From NCBI GenBank assembly GCA_017520185.1, contig JAFXGO010000008.1, forward strand, positions 1-64,000: 64,000 nt of DNA. The letters run 5' to 3'. Position numbers and translations under genes: made by a program. This document shows positions 9,808-17,196 of this stretch, piece after piece. Source of the DNA: Elusimicrobiaceae bacterium. GTDB taxonomy: Bacteria > Elusimicrobiota > Elusimicrobia > Elusimicrobiales > Elusimicrobiaceae. How positions within the stretch are numbered: the stretch's first letter is position 1; each line of letters opens with the position of its first letter. Under the pieces are notes generated by a model, which searched no databases, had not been told where the DNA came from, and saw nothing but the letters and a program-made list of their open reading frames with translations.

Positions 9808-9872
9808 ATTTTCGTAAAAAAAAAGAGATAAAAAAAGGGTCTTTAGACCTATTCATAAACAAAAAAAGACCC
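9808..9872 (-). promoter_or_regulatory. Tripartite GGNCC element, copy 3
   Basis: On the minus strand: GGGTCTTTTT, 22 bp to TAGGTCTAAAGACCC (9837-9851), then a T-run in place of a -35 and a weak AT-rich -10 17 bp on. Further GACC/GGTC half-sites continue upstream to about 9930. The core is 65 nt before the start at 9772. Confidence 0.5.
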
Positions 9873-10013
9873 ATATTTAAATAGGTCTCTAAAAACAGGA
9901 AGGTTTGGTCTTTCTTCTATAAAAAGGTCTTTTGCCTGGATTTCTATCTTATATTCGGTACGGAAGCGACATAAAAAGGCAGTAAATTTGCCCGTAATCA
10001 GACGGTAAGAACA

Positions 10014-10085
10014 TGCGCTCGGCGGGAGTCGAACCCACATTTCCAGCTTCGGAGGCTGACGCTCTATCCATTGAACTACGAGCGC
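10014..10085 (-). tRNA. tRNA-Arg (CCG)
   Basis: Complete cloverleaf: acceptor GCGCTCG/CGAGCGC, anticodon stem TCAGC/GCTGG, loop CTCCGAA giving anticodon CCG, and T-loop TTCGACT. Discriminator is A. CCA is not encoded. Confidence 0.9.
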
Positions 10086-10220
10086 GCTACGACGAAAATC
10101 AATAATATTATTATATCAAACTATCCGCATACTGACAAAATTTACCTTTTTAATTTAATTTACTCCTTGAAACTATATAGAATAAAAGTTATACTTAAAA
10201 GTGACGTAAGGAGGATAATT

Positions 10221-10685
10221 ATGAATAAAAAAGGTTTCACCTTAATTGAGTTGTTAGTAGTTGTGTTAATTATCGGCATTTTGTCTGCTGTAGCGTTGCC
10301 GCAGTATCAAAAAACGGTACTTAAAAGTCGTACGGCGGAGGCCTGGACTAACTTAAGTGCTTTAAACAAGGCTGTACAAGCTTATTGTTTAGAAAATCCA
10401 TCTGAAAGTGGAACATATTCTTCTTATAAAGATAGTTTTCCTATTCAGGTTGATAACACCGGCAATTTTTCTTATGGAGGAGATTTTGTCTGCTCTTACA
10501 GCGATCCGGTAATAGGGATCACCGCCAGCTACGCAAGATCTGGTAGTGATTTCGTTTTAGGAATCAGTGATAGCGGTAAACGTTTATGCAGCGGTTCCGG
10601 TTGTGCAGATATCGGCTTTGTCAAAACGGGTGGAGTTTCTTGTCACTGTGGCATGAGTTGCGGTGCCTGCTACTACATGGATTAA
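10221..10685 (+). CDS. Type IV pilin-like protein (prepilin-type N-terminus)
   Basis: 154 residues. The start at 10221 is set by AAGGAGG 7 nt upstream. MNKKGFTLIELLVVV is a class III leader with Gly at -1, Phe at +1 and Glu at +5, cut by prepilin peptidase PilD. The N-terminal helix ends in VALPQYQKTV. The mature domain carries six or more cysteines near its C-terminus. The first 30 residues nearly match those of the pilin at 50520, but the C-terminal domains differ. It could be a major pilin, minor pilin or competence/secretion pseudopilin. Confidence 0.85.
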   Translation: MNKKGFTLIELLVVVLIIGILSAVALPQYQKTVLKSRTAEAWTNLSALNKAVQAYCLENPSESGTYSSYKDSFPIQVDNTGNFSYGGDFVCSYSDPVIGITASYARSGSDFVLGISDSGKRLCSGSGCADIGFVKTGGVSCHCGMSCGACYYMD

Positions 10686-10703
10686 TAATCAGTTAAATCC
10701 CTT

Positions 10704-10733
10704 AAAACCCCAACATAATGTTGGGGTTTTTTA
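10704..10733 (+). terminator. Terminator after pilin-like gene
   Basis: Perfect 12-bp stem AAAACCCCAACA/TGTTGGGGTTTT followed by a T-run. Confidence 0.9.
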
Positions 10734-10812
10734 TGTAAAAATTTTTCCGAAAATCAAAATCTAATTTGTTATACTAAAGCCAGCAGGATATTTGTTGGAA
10801 AAAGGAGCCTAT

Positions 10813-11562
10813 ATGAAAAAGATTATTTTTTCCTTAGTTTTAGCCGCGTTATTGCCAAACGTAGCTTCTGCTCATCTTCAAAGATTTTATGTACCCGGTT
10901 TGGCCCCCAGCCAAAATGTCACCTCTTTGGAATTAACCCCCGCCACCACCGTCATAGATGAAAGTGCTAATCTATCGGTGGATTTTATTACCGCCAAAGC
11001 CTACTACGCGTTTAACCCCAATTATAATATGGGGATAGAAGTGCCATTGTCCAGGTGGGTATCAGCCGAAGATTCTGTCAAAGGATTAGGAGATATTTTA
11101 TTATCTGCGCAGGCTGTGCAAACGGGCAATAAAATTGATTTTGGATTTAAAATGGAAACCATACTTCCCACCGCAACAGACAAAGTGTTAGGCAGCGGAA
11201 AATGGCAGATTTCCCCCTCCGTCTTTGCCGTTTATCCTGTAAAGCAAAGTTTCTTTGCCGCCTTAGGATACAAACACTATTATTCTTTAATTGGAGAACA
11301 CAACCGCGCCGATATCAATTACGGCCGTTTGCGTCTTTTACTAACTTATATGAACCCTGATTTATGGTGGATTACCTTTGACCCGCAATATTATATCGAT
11401 TATGAAAACAAAGGCAAAGCAGAACTTTTCTTGGAAAGTGAATTTGGTATAATGATTAATCAGGGCACGTCCCTTTATATTAAACCCGGCTTTCACGTGG
11501 GCGGAAATTGGCAAAGTAAAGACTGGAGTTTAAACATCGGCTTTAAAATATTATATTTATAA
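10813..11562 (+). CDS. Outer-membrane beta-barrel-like protein
   Basis: 249 residues from the ATG at 10813 (AAAGGAG 6 nt upstream). A signal peptide ends near ASA. Alternating hydrophobic strands follow and the protein ends in an aromatic/hydrophobic FKILYL pattern, as barrel proteins do. It is clearly paralogous to the protein at 30550-31308, sharing ENVTSLE/QNVTSLE, GLGDI, PTATD, HRADI and DPQYYIDYENK-type blocks. A channel or scaffold role is inferred and no substrate is evident. Confidence 0.7.
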   Translation: MKKIIFSLVLAALLPNVASAHLQRFYVPGLAPSQNVTSLELTPATTVIDESANLSVDFITAKAYYAFNPNYNMGIEVPLSRWVSAEDSVKGLGDILLSAQAVQTGNKIDFGFKMETILPTATDKVLGSGKWQISPSVFAVYPVKQSFFAALGYKHYYSLIGEHNRADINYGRLRLLLTYMNPDLWWITFDPQYYIDYENKGKAELFLESEFGIMINQGTSLYIKPGFHVGGNWQSKDWSLNIGFKILYL

Positions 11563-11667
11563 AAATTTATTTTATCGTCGTAAAAAATAATTTTTTTGTA
11601 AAACTTATTTAAAAATGATACAATAATTGAGTAGTAAGAAATCAGGTTGTTAAAAACTCCGATTTAA

Positions 11668-11742
11668 GCGCCCATAGCTCAATGGATAGAGTGTCAGCCT
11701 GCGGAGCTGAAGATACAAGTTCGATTCCTGTTGGGCGCACCA
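11668..11742 (+). tRNA. tRNA-Arg (GCG), island integration site
   Basis: Acceptor GCGCCCA/TGGGCGC, anticodon stem TCAGC/GCTGA, loop CTGCGGA giving anticodon GCG, T-loop TTCGATT and encoded CCA. The 3' part from 11693 is duplicated exactly at 29061-29111, marking this gene as the attachment site. GCG is an uncommon bacterial Arg anticodon, where ACG is usual. Confidence 0.92.
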
Positions 11743-11743
11743 T
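11693..11743 (+). repeat. attL (tRNA-Arg 3' end)
   Basis: 51 bp from GTCAGCCTGC to GCGCACCAT, identical to 29061-29111. It lies within the functional tRNA gene, which stays intact on this side. Confidence 0.9.
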
Positions 11744-11802
11744 TTAAATAGTCTTAAATAGAGTTTAATAAACTTTAATTTACGACGATAAAAATTGGAA
11801 GA

Positions 11803-11832
11803 GACCTCCCAAACAAGCGGAGGTCTTTTTTT
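11803..11832 (+). terminator. Island-borne terminator after tRNA-Arg
   Basis: AGACCTCC...GGAGGTCT with a T-run, inside the island. It replaces the tRNA's original terminator, which now lies beyond attR at 29114-29140. Confidence 0.8.
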
Positions 11833-11867
11833 AATGCAGTTTAATGAAATTTAACCAAAATGAATAC

Positions 11868-11887
11868 AAAATGGACACTTTTTGGAC
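11868..11887 (+). repeat. Terminal 20-bp direct repeat, left copy
   Basis: The 20 bases starting AAAATGGACAC recur exactly at 28971-28990. Both copies lie 90-125 bp inside the att sites in the same orientation. Possible integrase or Xis arm sites. Confidence 0.6.
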
Positions 11888-11962
11888 ACTTTAGTTTTAA
11901 TTAGTAAAATATCATTAATATCCTGCATATATTTTTATGATTTGACAGAATTTATATCCTTT

Positions 11963-13846
11963 ATGACGAGTCCATTGATTGGTATTACGTATGAAATCTG
12001 GCATTCTATGTGTCAGATGTATTCAAAAATTGAGAAAAAATACTATAAAGCCTACATACAATGGTTTCCTTTCAGTCTTCTTAATGACGATGACTGGCTA
12101 TTTTTATCTAGTCCACAGTTTTTCAAAACTTATATTCAAAATGGTGCTTTTGTTTTCTTTCCTCAATTAATGTACCAATCGGAAAACTATCTCTCCAAAT
12201 CAGATGGAAGTTTTCGGGATGCTTCATTAATATCGCCCATACTTTATTTAATATTACAGTCTATGGGGAAAGTAATTGCTAATAATTATATTCCTCAACG
12301 CCCATCAGAAATTTCAGTATACTACGCGGGAAATTATCAATTCAATAGAGCATACTATAAAAAAGATTATGATGATTTTTACAAAGAAATTAACGCGGCT
12401 AGTCTGGATTATCAATATTTCATTAAAACAGATATTTCAAATTTCTTTGCCACTATAGATTTAGATTTGTTGATAAGGAGAATTAATGATAGATGTAATG
12501 GCAAAAATGTAATTTTTTCCCAAACGCAACTTCTTATATACAAAGAATTTCTAAACTATTGTGGTAACGGTAGATTCCCCCTAATAGAAAATAGTGCGGC
12601 CTCTTCTTATTTATCTACCATCATTTATTTAGACCTTGTAGACTATAAGATATACAAATATATCTCTGAGAAGATTAATTGCTTTTCTCATTTTAGGATG
12701 TTTCGTTATGTTGACGATTTATACATATTATTTTCTAGCAATAGCACCCAACAGCAAATTCTCTCCGCAGTAAACGAAATTCGAAATGAGTACTCTTCTA
12801 TTTTAAAAGAATTTAGACTTACTCTAAACACAAAAAAATTTTGCTTCAAACCAACTAGTAATATAAATGAAGAAATAAAAAAGTCGTTGTATGACGAATA
12901 TATTAATGGAGTAGATTTTCCCATTGAAGAAATACTGCAACCATCTCTAGAAAATTTTTTAGACCGCTTGCTGCCTCTTATAACTGCTGGGAATTTAGAT
13001 GTAGAAAAATATAATCAATGTATTTTGGATTCTTTTTCTGAACCTGAACTAGAATATGCGCCTAACGAAATATTCAACTATTGTATTTATAGGCTCAATT
13101 CATCTCTACAAAATCAAGTTGTTATACAAAAAATTAGAAATATCTTATCCTATGACATTTCATTCATTACATTAGACCCCAAACGTCTATCAGTAATGAT
13201 TATGAAAACAAAAGATGAAGCAGCAATTAAGGCTCTTTTAAATCACTTATTTACCAAAAATAAGGATGATACTTGGAATAGGTATCATACAATCATTGCT
13301 GTTGTATATTTTATTCAAAGTTTTTTTCGACATATCGACTTATTAAAAATAATACATATTCGATGTCCAGAATTATATGCCTTTTATGAAGCAAATTGCA
13401 GACAAAATTTTTTTAAAATATTAGAAAATAAACCAAATTTATATTATGCGTTGCTTTTTAATGATTTCAAATCTTGCCTGTTTTACTTTATGTATTTAGC
13501 AGAACTCAAAAGACATAATATAATCATAGCATTTGCTTATTTTAAAAATTTTTTTGACAGAATAACTGCCATTTTAGCCTTTAAAAGTGGCAAAGACAAG
13601 AGAAAAGGTAAACGCCCTCATTTCAAGACATATTATCAAGAAGATGCTACCAAATCTGTCTATAATGAGATAGACGGAAGTCAGGATGTCATTGAAAAGG
13701 CTTGGAAGTTGAGACACTCAAATCCGTTGTCTCACTCCTCAGCAGAGTTATGGGATAATGATTCCAATCAGATGGGAATATTAACAATTATTAGAGCACT
13801 AAAACAATTAATTAATACATTCATACAAAAAACTCCAATTAAATAA
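11963..13846 (+). CDS. AbiA-like abortive-infection reverse transcriptase with C-terminal HEPN-type motif
   Basis: About 627 residues from ATG 11963; an upstream TTG at 11882 is less likely. RT motif A is KTDISNFFATI (Asp157), the motif B region is LIENSAASSYLSTI (207-220) and motif C is YVDD (249-252). A long helical region follows. Near the C-terminus RHSNPLSH (584-591) fits the R-polar-x(4-6)-H pattern of HEPN ribonucleases. This order and length match the Abi/UG reverse transcriptase group, closest to lactococcal AbiA, whose relatives make untemplated DNA and block phage. No ribosome binding site is obvious, so the start is uncertain. Function is inferred by family. Confidence 0.75.
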   Translation: MTSPLIGITYEIWHSMCQMYSKIEKKYYKAYIQWFPFSLLNDDDWLFLSSPQFFKTYIQNGAFVFFPQLMYQSENYLSKSDGSFRDASLISPILYLILQSMGKVIANNYIPQRPSEISVYYAGNYQFNRAYYKKDYDDFYKEINAASLDYQYFIKTDISNFFATIDLDLLIRRINDRCNGKNVIFSQTQLLIYKEFLNYCGNGRFPLIENSAASSYLSTIIYLDLVDYKIYKYISEKINCFSHFRMFRYVDDLYILFSSNSTQQQILSAVNEIRNEYSSILKEFRLTLNTKKFCFKPTSNINEEIKKSLYDEYINGVDFPIEEILQPSLENFLDRLLPLITAGNLDVEKYNQCILDSFSEPELEYAPNEIFNYCIYRLNSSLQNQVVIQKIRNILSYDISFITLDPKRLSVMIMKTKDEAAIKALLNHLFTKNKDDTWNRYHTIIAVVYFIQSFFRHIDLLKIIHIRCPELYAFYEANCRQNFFKILENKPNLYYALLFNDFKSCLFYFMYLAELKRHNIIIAFAYFKNFFDRITAILAFKSGKDKRKGKRPHFKTYYQEDATKSVYNEIDGSQDVIEKAWKLRHSNPLSHSSAELWDNDSNQMGILTIIRALKQLINTFIQKTPIK

Positions 13847-13980
13847 TCTGCCATCTAAAATATCGTTAAGTAGTAGCGACTACTAGTGGCTATGTTCCAC
13901 TTGCCAAAAAGACGGAAAATAGGCGAAAGTATGCCGAAGGAGATTATCAGATAAGAAAAATAAAAATCTAACTTTAAGAA

Positions 13981-14067
13981 AAAAGCCCTAGTTGGAAAAA
14001 TTTTTCAGAAATTTTACTCAAAAAGCCCCTATTAAAATTTTTTTCAGATTTTTAGGGGCTTTTTTTA
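13981..14067 (+). terminator. Tandem 40-bp repeat forming a terminator after the abiA-like gene
   Basis: Two imperfect 40-bp direct repeats (13981-14020, 14021-14060) each start AAAAGCCC. The second contains AAAAGCCCCTA paired with TAGGGGCTTTT and a long T-run, a good terminator. The stretch 13847-13980 has no gene; a small TAGTAG-CGA-CTACTA hairpin lies near 13869. Confidence 0.7.
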
Positions 14068-14108
14068 TATATGTATATGATTTGCTTTGCGAATGGGGAA
14101 AATACTTT

Positions 14109-14130
14109 CCCCGACACGTTTTTGTCGGGG
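14109..14130 (-). terminator. Possible terminator of the restriction operon
   Basis: CCCCGACA and TGTCGGGG form an 8-bp stem just after the res stop. No T-run follows on the minus strand, so it may be a processing or stabilising hairpin. Confidence 0.5.
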
Positions 14131-14145
14131 AATTGAGTAATTTAT

Positions 14146-17100
14146 TTATTTCATCACTTTTTGTAGTAGATTTTCATAAGTATCTACCACATCGTATTGT
14201 ACTGCCTGGGTACTGATGGCCCTAAAGTGTTCTCTAGCACAGGCAATTTTGGCCGATTCTGCTTCACGTAGTTCTAAAGAATCCATCGTTCCCTTCGTTT
14301 CAGCTACAAAGAAAATATGTTTTACTTGGCCTTCGTGGAAAGCAATAGCCCAATCAGGGTTATAATCACCCACAGGCGTGGAGATTTTAAATCCGCTAGG
14401 TAATTTAACATAAACGGCTACTTCCTCGCTGTTATCCAGTTTTTCGGCGAAGTTCTTTTCTTTGTCTGAATCATAGCGCAAATAGTTATATAAATGATTT
14501 TTTACCTCTACAGCATTTACGCCTAATTGTCCTTTAATTGTATTTTCGGTAAAAATACTGGTATTATAGGAATCCTCTAATTTATTGTAGGCTATATGTT
14601 CTATAATAGCGGTAGCCTTCTCATCGTTAATAAGTTTGACTGTTTTAAGAATAAAATCTTCAGGATTGAATTTAAACTGGTCAAATTGTGTTTTATCTAT
14701 TCCTTTAAGGATTTCCACCACTGCAGAACGGGTTAAACCTGTTCCTTCCACTATTTTGCCCACTAAATCATACTTGATATTTTTATTAACGGTGACTTCG
14801 GCAGACAATGTGCGTCCGCCTTCATTGCGCGTAAATGCCTCTCCTTTTTCTAATTGTTCTTTAGACTCAATACTATCCATCTTCCCTTTTTCTATTTGAA
14901 AGACGATTTTATTAATTTGTAGTTTTGTATTGATGGCATTGATGGCTTTTTTAATTAGTTCATCCGTTTTAAAATCCACTATATAGATAGATTTTGCATT
15001 AATTTTTTGCCATAACATTTGAAATTCTTTACTGGCTAATTTATCTTGATTAACAGAGAGTTCCACATTGTTAGCACGGGCATTATCAATTTTTAGTTTG
15101 CCAGTGGTTAAGCGGTCCAGTAAAGCCACTAAATCTGTTTGATACGGCATAATTTCATCAGGAAGGGTTAAGGTTCCTGTTTGTTTGTCTTGATAAAATT
15201 CAGGAGTTAATGCGCCTTTTTTAAGGTATCCTTCCCCAATCAATCCTTCTACTATATCATCTGCCAGATTTTCGTCAATTTTGCGTTCTTCTCCTTGAGT
15301 ATTTCTTAAGATAAGCCCAATGAAAGATTCTGCCTTCAGTTTAGTGATGCGATGCTTAGAGTCTTCTGCTAATTCCTGCTGTAACCCTTGAGCAAAGGAT
15401 TCATAACTTTCGTTTGCAATAACAGTTAGCACATTGATATTGTGCACTTCTGCTCCAATAGCATTTTCATCCTGTCTTTCTCCGTTCTTGTTAACGGACA
15501 AACGTAACCCACGGCCTACTTCTTGACGTTTACGTATTTCAGCACTACTTTCTTTAAGCGTACAGATTTGGAATACGTTCGGGTTGTCCCACCCTTCACG
15601 TAGAGCGGAGTGACTAAAGATAAACCGCACCTTAGATTTAGCATCTTTGGTAGATAGAGAAAGTAAGGATTCTTTGTCCTTCATAATCAGGTCATACGCA
15701 TCCACGTCATCGGAGGTTCCTTCTTTTTTATTAGCAATCTTACTCGCTACCATACGTCCCTTTTTATCAATAGAAAAATATCCCGCGTGCGTGGCCTGTG
15801 AAGTAATGCTCTCTAAATACGCTTTGTAAGATTCATTTAGGAATAAATCCGCCTTAATTTGGTTTAAAACGTTGTTATATTCCTCTTCAAAAATTTGGGC
15901 ATATTCTCCGTTGGCTTGATTGCCGTTCTCATCATACTGGCGGTATTTGGCCACTTCGTCAATAAAGAACAAAGACAACACTTTTATTCCTTTCTCATAG
16001 AGTTCTTTTTCTTTATTTAGGTGGGCCAAAATAGTTTCGCGTATTTGAATACGGCGTAGTTGCCCTTCGGCTACTTTACCCATTACATCCCCTACGTATA
16101 ACCGTTTGCCGTTTGTAAATTCCAAAGAGTTATCCCGTGCATCTATACTGGCCACTACATAACCCGTTTTGTATTCAGGCAATTCATTGGATAAATCATA
16201 CAGGTTATCCCCTTGTTTGACGGCACGAATCACAGGACGAATAGAAGTTTTACCTTTTACTTCAAATTCTAACGTAGCCGTGGGGTATTTATCTTTAAAA
16301 ATATTGATGGCCGATAAATATAAATAACCATCTGTACCCGTACTGCCACTCGCAGTAACCCCTACTACTTCAATCTTTTTGACTAATTTTTTGTTATAAG
16401 CATCAATAGCATCTAACCGATAGACCACGTTGTATTCTTTTTTAGGAGTGGCCGAGTAGCGAAGGGTTAGTAACGGCTTAAACTTTTTCAAATTTTCACT
16501 TGTTGCTTCACCTTCTACTGATTGCGGTTCGTCAATAATTAAAACAGGGTTTGTGGCAGCAATCACTTCTATAGGACGGCGGTATTTGAACTCTTCTAAT
16601 TCCATTGTAATACGGCGGGCATCTTTTCCACGTGCATTAAACGCTTGGGAGTTGATAATCATTACGTTAATACCACTATCCATAGCAAATTGTTCCAGGT
16701 CGGTTAGACGGGCGGAATTGTAGATGAAAAACTTAATTTTCTTGCCGTATTCTTCAGCAAAATGGTCTTGGGTAATTTGGAATGACTTATATACCCCTTC
16801 ACGGATAGCCACAGAAGGGACAACTACAATAAATTTGCTCCATCCATAACGTTTATTTAACTCGTAAATGGTTTTGATATACGTGTAGGTCTTACCTGTC
16901 CCCGTTTCCATTTCTACGGTTAAATTATACTTCCCTTCCAGGGAGTCTGATAAGCGGATTTGGTTGCGTTTTTGAACTTCGTGCAAGTTTTTAAGCACGT
17001 CTTGCTCTACGGCAGGTAATAAACGTTGATTATTAAAGCCCGTTTGTTCAATATCAAACTGTCCTGCGGCTACGCGCCCCATATCTACCAAGTAGGAAGA

Positions 17101-17187
17101 TTGCAAATAGGGTTGCCCTGCAAATACATCACAGACGGCAAGGGAGGCATCTTCTTGAAATTTTTGATGTTTAAATTGCAATTTCAT
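14146..17187 (-). CDS. res: Type III restriction endonuclease subunit (Res)
   Basis: 1013 residues. An SF2 translocase has Walker A TGTGKT (95-100), DEPQ in place of DEAD (219-222), a SAT motif and motif VI in RKRQEVGRGLRL. The C-terminal PD-(D/E)xK nuclease is visible as NPDWAI with D945, then VAETKGT with E963 and K965. With Mod it forms the type III complex that translocates or slides on DNA and cuts near unmethylated sites. It starts 10 bp after mod with AGGGG upstream. Last gene of a four-gene minus-strand operon. Confidence 0.92.
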   Translation of the reverse strand: MKLQFKHQKFQEDASLAVCDVFAGQPYLQSSYLVDMGRVAAGQFDIEQTGFNNQRLLPAVEQDVLKNLHEVQKRNQIRLSDSLEGKYNLTVEMETGTGKTYTYIKTIYELNKRYGWSKFIVVVPSVAIREGVYKSFQITQDHFAEEYGKKIKFFIYNSARLTDLEQFAMDSGINVMIINSQAFNARGKDARRITMELEEFKYRRPIEVIAATNPVLIIDEPQSVEGEATSENLKKFKPLLTLRYSATPKKEYNVVYRLDAIDAYNKKLVKKIEVVGVTASGSTGTDGYLYLSAINIFKDKYPTATLEFEVKGKTSIRPVIRAVKQGDNLYDLSNELPEYKTGYVVASIDARDNSLEFTNGKRLYVGDVMGKVAEGQLRRIQIRETILAHLNKEKELYEKGIKVLSLFFIDEVAKYRQYDENGNQANGEYAQIFEEEYNNVLNQIKADLFLNESYKAYLESITSQATHAGYFSIDKKGRMVASKIANKKEGTSDDVDAYDLIMKDKESLLSLSTKDAKSKVRFIFSHSALREGWDNPNVFQICTLKESSAEIRKRQEVGRGLRLSVNKNGERQDENAIGAEVHNINVLTVIANESYESFAQGLQQELAEDSKHRITKLKAESFIGLILRNTQGEERKIDENLADDIVEGLIGEGYLKKGALTPEFYQDKQTGTLTLPDEIMPYQTDLVALLDRLTTGKLKIDNARANNVELSVNQDKLASKEFQMLWQKINAKSIYIVDFKTDELIKKAINAINTKLQINKIVFQIEKGKMDSIESKEQLEKGEAFTRNEGGRTLSAEVTVNKNIKYDLVGKIVEGTGLTRSAVVEILKGIDKTQFDQFKFNPEDFILKTVKLINDEKATAIIEHIAYNKLEDSYNTSIFTENTIKGQLGVNAVEVKNHLYNYLRYDSDKEKNFAEKLDNSEEVAVYVKLPSGFKISTPVGDYNPDWAIAFHEGQVKHIFFVAETKGTMDSLELREAESAKIACAREHFRAISTQAVQYDVVDTYENLLQKVMK

Positions 17188-17196
17188 AGAAAACCC

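Larger units (their letters stand above)
11570..11793. repeat. 15-bp inverted repeat around tRNA-Arg
   Basis: TTTTATCGTCGTAAA at 11570-11584 is the exact reverse complement of 11779-11793. One copy lies outside the island, the other just inside its left end, with tRNA-Arg(GCG) between. Confidence 0.6.

Noticed and set aside
11882-11962. TTG start for the AbiA-like protein
   Set aside because: The added 27 residues are hydrophobic and unlike the family; ATG 11963 gives about 627 residues, close to AbiA.
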